Below are positions 21,750 through 33,699 of a DNA stretch of 64,000 bases, piece after piece. Made by a program: the position numbers and the translations under genes. This stretch comes from Epiperipatus broadwayi. Taxonomy: Eukaryota; Onychophora; Udeonychophora; Euonychophora; Peripatidae. The DNA lies in the NCBI GenBank assembly GCA_028023455.1, contig JAQFVV010012974.1:190001-254000 (forward strand). The letters are read 5' to 3'. The notes beneath the pieces are model-generated. The model was not told where the DNA came from and did not search any database. It saw only the letters and a program-made list of their open reading frames with translations. The first letter of the stretch is position 1, and every line of letters begins with the position of its first letter.

Positions 21750-22798
21750 GTTAAAAAGAAAAGAAAGAAATTTTATGTTCATATTCAGAAAAATCTAAAC
21801 AGGTGTTATTTTAAATAAAATGATATAATAACAATATTTTACAGTATAATATAATCCTAAATTTTATAATTTGACAAAAGAACACAAAAATCATATTTCA
21901 ATACATGCATTATACAGTACATACTTACAATATGCACGCAAATTTATATGTAATAACATGAGAACAATCCAAGAATTAATATATATTTAAAAAAAGAGTG
22001 CTATAAGCATTTTAATTTCAAATTAAGCATATAAATTGATTTTTATATATAAATGCCATCGAATATTATCTTAATCAATATTCATGATATATATTTAATC
22101 TGCCTGAACTTTATTATATAAATATAATTATTTATGAATTAAATATATTTTGGGATTCAAAATATTATTTAAGAAGTAGAAATAATTACATAGCATAAAT
22201 ACTGTTTGATAAATTTGGATCAGAAAGCTTACTACTTCTATAAATTATTAGTTTTAGGGATACTATTTTTCAAGGGTAGGATCCAAAGACTGATAATCTC
22301 TTTAAAGTATTATAATGTGTGCAGTTATATATATGTTTACCAAGATTTACACTGGAAATGCACTAGTATATACATATCTATGAATTTAAAGGTGATTAAG
22401 TAAATGCATTATATATGTATGAGTTAATAACATGGATAATTATATTCTTATTGCATTAAGAACAAGGAATATTTGTAATGGAAATCAGCACTTGACCATA
22501 TAATTATATTATATGCTGTGATTTTATAATTAACATTTATAAAATTTGATTATGTGTAAATCTTGGTCATTTTCTGAAAGTGTTAGAATGCTTCAATTTG
22601 TTGCAAATTGATTCTTCTATATGTGCTGGTGAAGCAACAAATATAATTAATAAATTAAACTATTTCAAAAATAATATTATTTATTATTAAAATTTGAGAT
22701 AAGTAGGTAAGAAGTTAGTTCTTTAAAGAGAAATACAATTTAAATTATAAATAATAACTGAAACACAGGCTTAATATATACCATGTGTCTATATATGT
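21750..22798. other. A+T-rich stretch, nothing recognised
   Basis: Short TA runs; no gene or repeat family supported. Confidence 0.5.
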
Positions 22799-22900
22799 AA
22801 TATAGGGTATATGAGCACAGACTTTCACATGATCCACCACTCTCCACTCTATCTAATAACACTGATACACTCAAGCACATATATGTTGAAAAGATAAATA

Positions 22901-22951
22901 ATCACCAATATACGTATTTCATGCTAAACCAGCAATCATCAGTTGGTCCAG
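22901..22951 (-). ncRNA. Hammerhead ribozyme, A1 left arm (core intact)
   Basis: Minus strand: stem I 5' ACCAA, CUGAUGA (22936-22942), stem II UUGCUGGUUUAGCAU, GAAA, the palindrome AUACGUAU sharing the last A, cleavage nucleotide A, then UUGGU closing stem I with ACCAA (5 bp). Stem II pairs UGCU with AGCA plus a G-U pair; only its first pair is a U-U mismatch. All conserved core residues (C3, U4, G5, A6, G8, A9, G12, A13, A14, A15.1, U16.1) are present. Stem III can form only two pairs with a four-base loop, which in known examples favours dimeric folding. The AUA cleavage triplet is allowed but expected to be slower than GUC. Confidence 0.82.
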
Positions 22952-23121
22952 ATTATTATCTCCCACACATATATACCATAAGTGCTCAGATTTTTAATTG
23001 GATGGACGGTTGAAGAGTTGGACTGTGTAGTAGATTGGAGCCAGTCCATTAAAGTATGAAGATTGTCTATCTTAATATATATCTGAGCACTTATGGTATA
23101 TATGTGTGGGAGATGATAATC

Positions 23122-23170
23122 TGGACCAACTGATGATTGCTGGTTTAGCATGAATTACGTATATTGGTGA
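23122..23170 (+). ncRNA. Hammerhead ribozyme, A1 right arm (one core change)
   Basis: Plus-strand mirror of the left-arm ribozyme: ggaccaa, CTGATGA (23130-23136), the same stem II, then GAAT instead of GAAA at 23152-23155. This removes A15.1 and its pair with U16.1, so cleavage should be impaired. Confidence 0.75.
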
Positions 23171-23289
23171 TTATTTATCTTTTCAGCATATATGTGTTTG
23201 AGTGTATCAGTGTTATTAGATAGAGTGGAGAGTGGTGGGTCATGTGAAAGTCTGTGCTCATATACCCTATATTATAAGTAATATAATAT

Positions 23290-26200
23290 AAAAAGTTTAT
23301 CAATAGCTTTTGTTAAAAATAATGCTTTGTTTTATACTTTATAAATGCTAAATAAGTAACATATGTTTTTTTGAGAAGAGAGTAATTAAATATAACAAAA
23401 TTATGTTATTAATAAGCTATGCAAATATTTTTTTATTTCTATTCATTTAAATATTGATAAAATTCTATTATTTTTATAGGAAAAAATGTCAGATTGGAAT
23501 ATGAAGTTTATGGTCTATTTTATCCAGAAGTAACTCATTGATCCTTGATTAGTTCAGGTATTAATGGCATGATTAATCAAGAAAGTATTGTGACGGTTAC
23601 TATAAAGAGTAAAATATTATGAAGAAAGTTATAACAAAGTATATTGGTACAGAAATAGGGTAAACATCAATTTCTGATGTTATTCATCAGGTGGTATCTC
23701 GATTTTGATGACGATCATAAATTCGTCCCTGAAGATGAAATAAGTATATAATGGATTTAATATTATGATCACCATACTTTATCAATACAGATAAAAGCAT
23801 ATTCAAATGTGTAATCACGTGTTGTACTTAATCACTGCATTATCGATCATTACAAATCTATATCTAGAATTACAAGTACTCCCATATATATATATACAAC
23901 GTCATCACAAAATAAAACTATTAACATTTTCTGTATTTATTTTTGTTTTCAAAGTAAAACATGCTTTTGAAAACAAAGTAGAAATGGTTTTTCAATATTT
24001 ATGATTGAAATAAATAATGCATAACGCTTCCGTAATTTATTAATTTTCCAGTTGAATTATACTGTAAAACGTGGAGACTTTTTTTTTTTAAGTATTATTA
24101 AAAAAATGAATAGAAAAAACTCTTCAAGATGTATAATTTTGATCATTTATATAACGTAGCTTAATAGCAGTAAAGTGCTATGGAAATTTTTAACCGATGA
24201 TTTTATTTCTACAGAAGTTTGTTTACAATCACATACATCTTTTTTTTTCTCGATATCAATTTGTAGTAAAAATATTTTTTTAAATTTTAATATTTAAATT
24301 AAATTTGTTTATTTCTTAATTTGGAAACAAATTTGGTCTTTTAAAGAATTGATATTATTGGAAATATGAATAATGTTTTTTTTTTTTTTTAATTCAGACA
24401 GTGTACTTTATATATAATAGTAATTCTGAATGAGGACTGAGGTCCTCTTATCTAGAGGGTAAGGTAAAGCATATTTTGAATAACGTTTGTGGATCCAATA
24501 TTTTTATAGCATCCTTTGATAGACAAACTGGTTTGCAGCATTATTACAAAGTTTATCGTGATTGTATACATATTCTCATTCATATTTTAATTATATAAAA
24601 ATCAACATAAGCTGATCAGTTGAATTGTCTATTGTCTACTTGATTAAATAATAATTCTTAAATATCATCAAGATTTATTTACTATGGATTGATCATAATA
24701 AGAAGATTCTACAGTTATTCCACAAATTCATGGAATACATTATAAAAATTAATCTCTAAATAAGGATTTAAAATAAATTATTGTTATATATGGTGGTCAC
24801 TGAAAAAAACAAAGGGTTTGAAAAAGTCACAACTTGTTCATTTTCAGTCTTTTTTATTTGTAGGTCATAGAGCATCCCTTGGAGATTAAAATGGATATGT
24901 ATGATGTCTAGCAATGAGTAAAACTCATTGAGCTTTTTTATTCCAGTCAGAGTTCCAGTGAGAGATCAATTCTTCTAACTCAGAGAAATACCTGCTACAT
25001 TTTAATGACAGAATATCTTTTAGTTATAACATGACTTGGAATCTAATCACCTCATTTGAAAGGACTGGATCAGTTGGCAATCTTTGGGGAAGAGCTCCTA
25101 AGTGTAGAGTTATTGGCTGCTACTGTATTATCATTCAATCCTTCAGTTGCAACTCTGTATTTTTATGGTAATTGATATTTATATGAAACTAACATGTTGA
25201 ATGACAGAGACCAGTGCTCTGGCATAATCTCAATATTCCAATATTAAGTATAGTATTTCAGATATGTTTTGTTTTCATTTGTGATGTCAGGTGATGAAAC
25301 CTTTTATTGAATATGTCATAATAATGTATACTAAATTCTAGGATTAGTGGTGTACAGTCCAAAATAATAGATTGGCACTGCATCAGTTCTATTTTTGTAG
25401 TTTTATTTATATTACAATAACAATTACAATTTAATGGTTATAAATTTATAATTTATTTTTTATTTTTATATCTCATTGCCATATATATTTACAAAATAGA
25501 AGCAATTCTAAATTATGAAAGTTGATTGTACAAATATTTCAGAATTTTATATGGTTTCTTATTAAAAATGAAGTGTAAGTTTTTTAGCACTTCATCAGCT
25601 GACTTACTATCCATCAGATGAAATTATTTACTACATATCTAAAGCCAAAGCAAAACTAGTCAATAATAAATAAACTTTGAAAAAAAATATTTAGATAAAA
25701 AATACAAAGTAATACAGATAATATCTAATTAATTGTGTTATGATTTGTAGAGGTCTCTCTTGTTAAAATATTAAGCACTCAAGGCACATCTACTAAGGTT
25801 TTAACCTTATATAACTATACAGTTTAATGTTATTATAATAAAAAGTATATGTAATATAATTTAATTTAATCAACACAACTTTTGCTTGTTTAAATTTTTC
25901 TTGCTTTATTGCTTTAAGTTGTTGTATTGAAATTGTTTTATTTGGAATTTTATGAAAATGTGTAAAGATACAATTTTTTTGTAATTTAACACATTTAAAC
26001 AAAATCAGTAACTTTTTTATATAAATTTTGAAACATTTGGGGCATTACAATGTAGCATTATTTTGTGGTTATTTATAACTGTAGTTTTACCATACATATT
26101 TGTTTTCTGTAGAAATCATAAAAAAAACTATTAGTTAAAAAAAATTCTAAAGGTGTCAGCATTATATAGACCTCACTCAAATATCACTTAAATTTGATTA

Positions 26201-27324
26201 CTAAAACTAACCAATAATGCTCTCATTGGTTACATCATAATACAAAGAAACCAACAGCATCATTGATTGGTAAATTATTTGATCCTAGGTATTTCAAAGG
26301 AGGCTTTATTGTTTTAGTATTTCCAAGAAAATTGTAATGTTCAGGAAATTATTTATCTATTTAAGCTTATTGATTCAACATATTTGTAAAATATTTATTT
26401 TAAACCAAAATTCTATGGGATTACAATTAGATTTTATTTGAAAATAGTTGTTTTTAAGAAGACAAGTTGTAATAATGTAATTAATACAAAGTGGAAAATG
26501 TTATAATTGCCTAAAAAGAATTGCTTTCATAAATGCCAGTAAATAATTTTTTTTTTGAAATTTAAGGCATATTTTCATTGTTTTACTATGTCTAAATAAA
26601 AATTCAATTTTATTTTACAAATAGAATTTAAACAAAAAGTATTTAATTCAATAATTTTTATAAATAGGCAATATTATGATCCAATATAAAAAGAAAAAAT
26701 ATAACCAAAATAAAAGTAGCAGGGTTTGGATTTTAAATGACTTAAAATGTTTATTTTTATTAATATAAAAATGTAGTCTATATATTTTAAATGTCACTTT
26801 TATTCCTACTTAGTATGATTTTGATATATATTATGATCATAATATTATTATATATCAAAAGCATGCCAAACATGGATAAAAAACAAATTTAACATATATA
26901 GACAATTTTTTCTGTATAAATGTCAAGAACATTTATGTGAATATTATAATTTTCCAGAAAAGAGAGAAAAAAGGATTTGATATTAAGTACAAAAACACTA
27001 AATTATGCAGTAAATATATTAAATAAAAATTATATATTAAACTTTGCATTTTTCTTATAAATATTTTTTAAAAAAATTCTGTTATTACTGTATAGAAATA
27101 GCTTTTTGGATATAACTGAGTGTGCTTAAAATACAAATTTCTATTATTTAAAATGTTTATTTTTCTTAATTCAATCATAAATTGTATAGTAGATAGATCT
27201 GATAAAAAATTATCTATACAACTTTTTTTTTGTTTTGAAATATGAAAATTGCTTGGAAATGGGATATTATTTTGAAAATAATTTATTAAATAATATAAAG
27301 AAAATTTTTGATAGAAAGACTATT
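23290..27324. other. A+T-rich stretch, nothing firmly recognised
   Basis: 24840-25260 is somewhat richer in G+C and less repetitive than its surroundings but gives only short broken frames on both strands, so it may be old repeat or host sequence. The rest is ordinary A+T-rich DNA. Confidence 0.45.
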
Positions 27325-27633
27325 TCTGGAGTAGTGTACACTAACTATCTCTTGTTTTTTTAAAAAGGTACATTGAGCTTAAATGAAAAAATAAAGGTAT
27401 ATAAAAGTAGGGTTAGAAATAAATATCTTAGTTCTGCTTTGTATATCCATGAAAAAGATACAGGCCACACTATTAATTTTGATGAAGCTAAAGTTGTCTT
27501 CTTTGAGAGAAATAAAATAAAAAGAAGAATTAAAGAATCTTTATTATTGAAAATTTATGATTCTGAAGAAATTTACTTATTTAAAAATTATTTTAATAAA
27601 AAGGATGTACGGAGTAAATGGAAACGGGAGTAA
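27325..27633 (+). pseudogene. Penelope-like GIY-YIG endonuclease remnant
   Basis: The reading frame starts SGVVYTNYLLFF, hits a TAA at 27361-27363, then runs open to the stop after KWKRE. SGVVY fits the strand before the YIG motif in PLE endonucleases; the CG-x-YIGET segment itself has been lost or replaced around 27345-27375. The later part is well preserved: SLNEKIKVYKS, then SALYIHEKDTGHTINFD with the paired His (H and GH, 24 and 18 codons into the open part), EAKVVFFERN and KRRIKESLL, which carries the expected catalytic Glu. In PLEs this domain sits C-terminal to the RT and cuts target DNA. No RT is visible upstream. It is a different lineage from the copies near 43-44 kb. Confidence 0.7.
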
Positions 27634-27639
27634 ATGGAA

Positions 27640-29420
27640 TTGTGGGTAATGTTTACTTTAAATATGTTGTTATTTTGTAATTCTTTACACTTGAGAAGTC
27701 TTCTTGTAGCAGTGAAACCATTGGTAGCAATTTAGAGTTTATTTTCTTGGGTAGCCTGGCTAGAATAATAGATATATCTTATTTAAAAGAAAGCATATAC
27801 TCCTTTCATTATCACCATGAAGAAAACTAAACTCAGTAAGGAATAGCATATTGACTTTAGCCAACAGTTTTGAACACATTAGTTATTTTTCTGTCTAAAT
27901 ATAATCAGTCTTGTCTTTTTATTCTTTTCAACAGAAAATCTGCTTTTAAAAACTAAAATTGACATACTTTTAGTAAGAGGCTAATGCAAGAAGGTGGCCT
28001 TGCCTAAAAGATAAAAGCATATAATATATATTTCATAAAGTAGTACAATGCATATGTTATATAATGTGATATAAGACAAGATTTTATTAGATATTAAATA
28101 TTTTCTGCACACAGGCCATAAGCAAAGAATTCTGTCAAGTATATTCAACATTACTTTAGTCCAAAATAATTATATATATTACAAAAAAACTAATTTAATA
28201 ATTAATTCCTCATTATTAATAAATTATTTTTTACCACTGATTCATTTTTATATTTATTTTCCAATTCTAATGAAAACATTTACATAATTCTACTAATCTA
28301 GTCTTTTACTTTATACTTTTCTTGTAAAAATCATGAAAACCCCCCAAAATTTCTATCATTTGTTTATTTTTTCATTTTTGTGCTTTTTACCATTTATTGC
28401 AATATTTTTCAACATTTTAAACTTCAAAAATAAATATTTATTATTCCTTCAATTATCTCCACATAAACTATATCTATAGACCATTCCTTAATTCAGTTGG
28501 ACTTTTTTTCTTGTACATATAAATCCTTTATTTTGCACAAAATAAAATAAGATTTCTCAGAATTTTTTTTTTATTCATACTTACATTATATAACTCTATT
28601 TCTTTGTCTCTAACTAATTAATTTATCCTCTTTTTCCATGCCTATGAATATAAACCTGAACTATATCCTTTGCAAATTTAACTAATTGTTTAATATAAAT
28701 ATAAAAATATATTTCTTGGCTATTTTTATAAATTATTTTTATTTATGTATTGTAAACTTCCAAACTTTTAAATTTGCATTTAATTTCCCTCATTAAATAA
28801 AAGATCAATCATAGTATATTTTACATAGCTCAACTGCTGCAACTCCTCTCAATACCTAATCTATGTATGCCTAGTTTTTAAATTTTATCTAAAATTTTCC
28901 CAATTTTGCAGCCAAAACAAAATGCCACATTTCCAAATGTTAAAGGAGCTAACAATTACCATTTTACTAACATCTTTTACCACATTATTTTGTATATTTT
29001 CTATTTGTTATATAAGAAATATTGTTTAATTAATCCTAATTTAATTTTTGCATTTTGTCTTAATCTTAATTTACTTCTGTCTGCACTTTTTTTTTTTTTG
29101 CAATTAAAAAAATACTCCACAATTCCTTCAACATAAATATTTACTACTTTCAATTCTTCAGTTTTATACTTTTTTTAAAAAAAATATTATCTTAGATTTT
29201 TTACTAAATGAATTTAATTTTAAATTTATTACTGTCTCTACATATTTCTTTAAAATGCCATGTTATTCACAAATAACAAAAAAGGCATATTATGTATTTT
29301 TCAAATTTAACTTTAAAAATCCCTACACATGTAGTCATTTTTCAACTGAATAAATTAGTATTAATTAGATAATATGCTAAAGATGAATAAAAAATAAATT
29401 AAATAGAAAATTTTATATAA
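27640..29420. other. A+T-rich stretch, nothing recognised
   Basis: Pyrimidine-rich on the plus strand from about 28200 to 29200, no supported gene. The 76-codon reading at 28906-29136 is low complexity. Confidence 0.5.
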
Positions 29421-29444
29421 TAATAATAATAATAATAATAATTA
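29421..29444. repeat. (TAA)n microsatellite
   Basis: Eight consecutive taa units. Confidence 0.9.
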
Positions 29445-30026
29445 ATAATTTTTATTAATAATATTCTATTAGTATTGTTAAAAATATTAATATTCAACTT
29501 TAATTTATTTATATTTTAAAATGTAAATAATAAGATACCATTAATACAAATTTACTATGAATATATGTTTACTTTTTCTTGATTTTAATAATATATATGA
29601 TCTTAATTTTCATTGCATTAATTTTTTTATTAGATCAAATTAAAAAATTTTGAGATTATTAAAAAATATATACATTTTTATATGATATCACTTTAACATC
29701 ATTTAACTTAGAAATTCTAATGAGTACTTGAAATTACACAACTTCTTTATTATATTTAATTCTGACTCTAAATTAAATTTTACTAAATTAATTAACCTTT
29801 ATTCTGAGAATTAATTGTAAGTAAGTCAAAGTATAAAAAGTATGATTACTTTTTCAAATATATAACTTTTAGATTTAATAGAGTTTGTAACAAAATTAAA
29901 TTATTTTTAATGTAATTATTATTAAAAAAAATTAAACTCTGATAAAAATAATTAATATTTTGAAAACGTTGAAATTAGCTTGATAAATTAAAAATATTAT
30001 TTATCCTTGTGCCTTTGCTAACATTA

Positions 30027-30029
<3 letters not shown>

Positions 30030-30114
<85 letters not shown>
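30030..30114. repeat. (TA)n microsatellite
   Basis: TA runs with two small interruptions (ttta, tatt). Confidence 0.95.
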
Positions 30115-30115
<1 letters not shown>

Positions 30116-30119
30116 GTGA

Positions 30120-31164
30120 GGTTTCAAGGCTTCAAAAGCATTATTAAGTACAAAAATATAATACATTTTATATTTATTATTAAAAATATTTACATATATA
30201 AAATATTTTATGAAACAAAGTTTTTATTTAATTTGATGAGTAAAATTAAATAAAAACCCTTGTTATAAAATATTTTTTTATTTTTTAATATTCAATTATT
30301 CTGCAATGAGGATTTTGTAACTAATATATTAAAATATAGAAACTGAGAATCTAAATAATATCATCATATCTCCAGTATTTGACAAGAAATTCACATGCAT
30401 AGAAATTGTTTACAAAATTTTTATGTTTATAAAATCAGCATTTAAAAAAAAAATCAAAGTAAAAGGAATTATGATTTCATTCATTTTTTTTCTATTTCAA
30501 TTAAATATACATGCTTTTTAGTAAATGAGTATGAAATTCAATGAAAGTGTATTTTAAAAAAGGTACCACCAACTAATGTGTATTATGGAACATGTACAGA
30601 ACTGATATCAATGTAATTTGAAATTTGGTTCACCAATTACTGTTATACTGAATAAACTGACCGAACAACTCTAAAGTATTAAATGTCATCAAAATATAGT
30701 ATGTATACAAAATTCAGAGAAAATTTTTTCAATAAAAGTATGATAAAAACTGAATCCAAAATTTGTCTTGCATAAACAATCGACCAAACAAACAGAATTT
30801 CAAAATTAAACGTTTCTGGAAAAAATATCTGTAAAAATAAAAAAAATACACTACTTGTCTTCAGTAGCATAATATGAAATATTTTTACTTAATTATACAT
30901 TAGTACTTGCATTTTAGAGCTCTTATTTCCTCATAATTGTAATCTGCTATCCATGAACAAAAATAAAAACTAAGTTATAGACTTATAATCATTAGATTCC
31001 AAACATACAATATAGAAATGCAGTGATATTTGAAGACTAAATCAAACACAATGCCTTTCCATGTTACTACAGGTGATATAAAAGTAGTGCCAATTAAGAT
31101 TTATTTGGGAGTTACTGGGATTAAGTTAAGATAGTAAAGTTATTTGCCTGAAGGTTTGTAATGA
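30120..31164. other. A+T-rich stretch, nothing recognised
   Basis: 30195-30275 contains a loose inverted pair (aaatattttatgaaac.. / ..ataaaatattttt), otherwise nothing. Confidence 0.45.
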
Positions 31165-31390
31165 TGGTATATTAGATGTGATAATATGTTGAACTATTTT
31201 CATCATCTATCATTAAATGTTGAAAATATAGAAAATTTTAAAATTTATTTAAACTTTTCAAATACAAACAACTAATTAGTAATAACACACAAATAGAGAA
31301 TGCAGGTTAGTAATGATACAATGTTTCACATAGTATTATTCTCCACTCTTATTCAGGTGTTGCTGTCTAACCAGTGACTGTATTAGCTTA

Positions 31391-31467
31391 GGAGTCAAAC
31401 TCACACTTTCAGATTCTAATACATCAAATTTAAGGCAAAAACTCTAACCTACTGAGCTAGTCTGACA
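31391..31467 (-). repeat. tRNA-derived SINE head (A and B boxes)
   Basis: Minus strand: A box TAGCTCAGTAGG (31448-31459) continues gttagag as in real tRNAs, and B box GAGTTTGACTCC (31391-31402). Spacing is compatible with a pol III promoter. The anticodon arm is not foldable into a convincing tRNA, so this is a tRNA-derived repeat, not a functional tRNA gene. Confidence 0.72.
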
Positions 31468-31550
31468 AAAATATTTGTCTTAAATTTAATATTCAAAAAT
31501 CTAACAGCATGAGTTAAACTCCTATGCAAATACTGTCACTGGTAAGGCCA

Positions 31551-31613
31551 ATAACATCTGAAGAAGAGTGGAAAATAATACTAGTCGAAATATTGTGTCA
31601 TTACTAACCAGTG
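31551..31613 (+). ncRNA. Hammerhead-like motif, right arm of E
   Basis: CTGAAGA (31558-31564; position 7 of the hammerhead core is free, so this is a legal core) and GAAA (31587-31590), then TATTGTGTC. CACTGGT at 31537-31543 can pair with ACCAGTG at 31607-31613 as a distal stem I, separated from a weak 2-bp proximal stem by an internal loop. Stem II does not fold well (only AGU/ACU). The left arm has CUGAAUA, so G8 is lost. A decayed PLE-type ribozyme is the best guess. Confidence 0.4.
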
Positions 31614-31755
31614 TTGTCTATTTATGCATTATTATTAACAAAATGTTTGTATTTGAAAAGTTTAAATAACGTTTAAAACTTTCTATACATTTAACATTTA
31701 CTGATAGATGATGGATATAAAGCAACATATTATCACATCTAAAATAGTAATGTAT

Positions 31756-32737
31756 CTTGTTTTGCTTCATTTATTTTAGGAATAACAGTAAAGTCGTTTA
31801 AATTAGTATTTTTAATTAATTTTATAAAAGATTATCCGACTCACAATCTTTATTATCATACATAACCATTTAAATTATTGTCTTTTAGAACAAAAATTTC
31901 TCCAAGGTTAACAGCAGAATTGAAATATTTCTTTTTGTGTGTGTATGATGTTAGTGAAAAAATAGTTTTTTAAGAATTAAAAATTAGTGACTTGATCTTC
32001 ATTTACTTTAACTGAAATGTTTTTATTTTTATAATTTTTAATTATTTAAATCAGATATTGTATAAAAGACTTTTATAAGCAGATTTTATACTTGATATCA
32101 CCAGTACAAATATTTTATTTTATCAGTTGTAATTGTATGTTGAGATATTTCTATTGTCTAGTTGAATTGTTAAAAGGTTTTAGAAAAATTTAAACATTAT
32201 ACTTTTATAAATATTTTCACCTAACGTATGGGGTAGTATGGAACACATTATTTCAAGCAGTATAATCTCTATCCACCTCAGGTTAATGACATTCTGATTA
32301 GTGATGGCAACACGAAAATTGAAGCAGTATATTTAGTATCAAAAATACCGAATTTAAAATGATACTTTAACCAACTAGAATGTTTTTCAAAGAGAACAGT
32401 TAATAGATATTTTGTTTATTTATATGATTTGTCCATTTTAAGAGCAAGATTAATAAATGATTTTCATATTATGGATTATCACACTAAAGTCACTATTAAA
32501 ATCAAATCTATAGAAACTGCTCACTTATAAATGGTAAACAACCCCACAAATCAATCTAGCGTGATAATATATAAGGTTTGGAAATATTTTTTTGCCCTTA
32601 AAAATGGGAAATTCAGAAGAATTCTTATAGATAAATTTATAAAAATTCTATTAATTATTATTTTTAATAAAATAACCCAGTTGATTAGAGCAATACAAAT
32701 AAATTCAATATTCATGAATTTAATCCTGTGCTAAATC
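31756..32737. other. A+T-rich stretch, nothing recognised
   Basis: No coding region, RNA or repeat family supported. Confidence 0.45.
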
Positions 32738-32848
32738 TCACAAATCAGATCAGTAACATTTGAAGAAAAAACAATATTACTTGAAATATTGTATTCATCA
32801 TTAACTTGTGTATTAATACTAAAAAAATAAATGTATTTAGAAAAATAA
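32738..32848 (+). repeat. Partial copy of element E arm
   Basis: The text from taacatttgaagaa through cttgaaatattgt to cattaacttgtgtattaata matches the right arm of E (31553-31625) with many substitutions. It abuts family B element B1 directly. Confidence 0.6.
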
Positions 32849-33062
32849 AGGCAAAACTCTCCATACAGTAGTGCCACCCTGTGCCAAACAGAGTAATCAA
32901 TGGATGCCAGAAGGCTTGTGCATAAAATTCCTATCTAGTGCCTACTCATCCAATATCCCCAGACTAGTTTCTGGCTTGTGGCCATTATCAGTGAGAAGCC
33001 TTGGATCTGAGATCACTGCACCTAGATCTTAGGATCTAATGCAACCCTCCAGCAGCCACCTT
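32849..33062. mobile_element. Family B ribozyme element B1 (truncated)
   Basis: Starts aggcaaaactctccatacag, the same terminus as in B2 and B3, and continues through the agtaatcaatggatgc block shared with both. The right-hand inverted terminus is missing. It contains a minus-strand hammerhead block. No coding capacity. Confidence 0.75.
32953..32998 (-). ncRNA. Hammerhead ribozyme, B1 (G8 mutated)
   Basis: Minus strand: stem I 5' UUCUCA, CUGAUAA (32985-32991), stem II UGGC-CACAA-GCCA (perfect 4 bp), GAAA, palindrome ACUAGU, cleavage C, then UGGGGA closing a 6-bp stem I. The single fault is G8 to A. Structurally the cleanest family B copy. Confidence 0.75.
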
Positions 33063-33326
33063 TTAACTCTACTTTACTACAAAACTATGAGAATGAAACT
33101 GAAAACAACAATTATGTGCTAGTATAGAGATGGTGATTATGTGATACTTAGAAAAATATAAATAAATTTTGAATTTTTCTATAAATGTTTGACATTCAAC
33201 TAAATAATCAATAAAATTCATCACATAATTACAGATAAAATGCCATTATCACAAACATTAAACATTTCTTTTATCAGTAGGTGTATTAAACTACAAGCAT
33301 AATATGGTCACAATTCTCACCATCTG
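33063..33326. other. Spacer between B1 and B2
   Basis: A+T-rich; nothing recognised. Confidence 0.5.
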
Positions 33327-33448
33327 TTATAACAGAGACAAACTCTCCATACATTAGTGCCACCCACTACAAACCAGAGTAATCAATGGATGCAAGAAAG
33401 TTTGTGCATAAAATCCTTAAACAGATGCTATGTTCTTAAATCCAAGGC

Positions 33449-33492
33449 TCATCATTGATGAAAAACACAAATTAGAAACTAATATGGGTGTA
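33449..33492 (+). ncRNA. Eroded hammerhead, B2 first unit
   Basis: TTGATGA (33455-33461; C3 changed to U), aaaacacaaatta, GAAA (33475-33478), ctaata, tggg. Stem II is lost. Not expected to cleave. Confidence 0.6.
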
Positions 33493-33540
33493 TTGGATGA
33501 ATAGGAACTAGATAATGATTTTATACACAAATATTCTTGC

Positions 33541-33585
33541 TCCTCAATGATGAAAGCCACAAGCTAGGAATTAGACTGGAATATT
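33541..33585 (+). ncRNA. Eroded hammerhead, B2 second unit
   Basis: ATGATGA (33547-33553; C3 changed to A), stem II AAGCCACAAGCTA partly foldable, GGAA in place of GAAA (33567-33570), ttagac, tgga. Not expected to cleave. Confidence 0.6.
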
Positions 33586-33699
33586 AGATGAGTAAATACT
33601 AGATAGGGATTTTATTCACAAACCTTCTTGCATTCATTGATTACTCCATCTTGCAAGAGTGCCACTACTGTGTGGAGAGTTTTTCTTTTGTTATAGGTA

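Larger units (their letters stand above)
22799..23273. mobile_element. Family A foldback ribozyme element A1
   Basis: Two arms of about 193 bp (22799-22991 and 23080-23273), nearly perfect reverse complements, around a roughly 88-bp loop. The tips read atatagggtatatgagcac and its complement. Each arm contains a hammerhead block. The loop (ggacggttgaagagttggac ... ccattaaagtatga) is found once, in the same orientation, in A3, A4 and A6, so A1 is a family A unit plus an inverted partial copy. No protein is encoded; a non-autonomous retroelement is the best reading. High arm identity suggests a recent event or gene conversion between arms. Confidence 0.85.
31165..31755. mobile_element. Foldback element E with a tRNA-SINE in its loop
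   Basis: Arms of about 190 bp (31165-31360 and 31560-31755) are clear reverse complements: tagatgtgataatatgttg and catctatcattaaatgtt on the left are mirrored at 31690-31745. About 200 bp of loop holds a tRNA-like segment on the minus strand. Each arm includes a CUGAAGA ... GAAA block resembling a PLE-type hammerhead, so I assign the arms provisionally to PLE-like pseudo-LTRs. Another partial copy lies at 32738-32850. No protein is encoded. Confidence 0.7.
33327..33697. mobile_element. Family B foldback element B2 with tandem ribozymes
   Basis: Terminal inverted arms 33327-33415 and 33606-33697 (actctccatacattagtgcc on the left against the complement of actactgtgtggagagt on the right, then the agtaatcaatg block on both). 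Between them a unit of about 97 bp is repeated head to tail (33449-33545 and 33546-33642), each unit with one eroded hammerhead. A tandem pair of ribozymes is what a retrozyme-type RNA that is cut into monomers should look like. No protein. Confidence 0.78.

Noticed and set aside
23660-23695. Minus-strand CUGAUGA followed nine bases later by GAAA
   Set aside because: The nine bases between cannot form stem II and no stem I partner is seen, so it is not a hammerhead.
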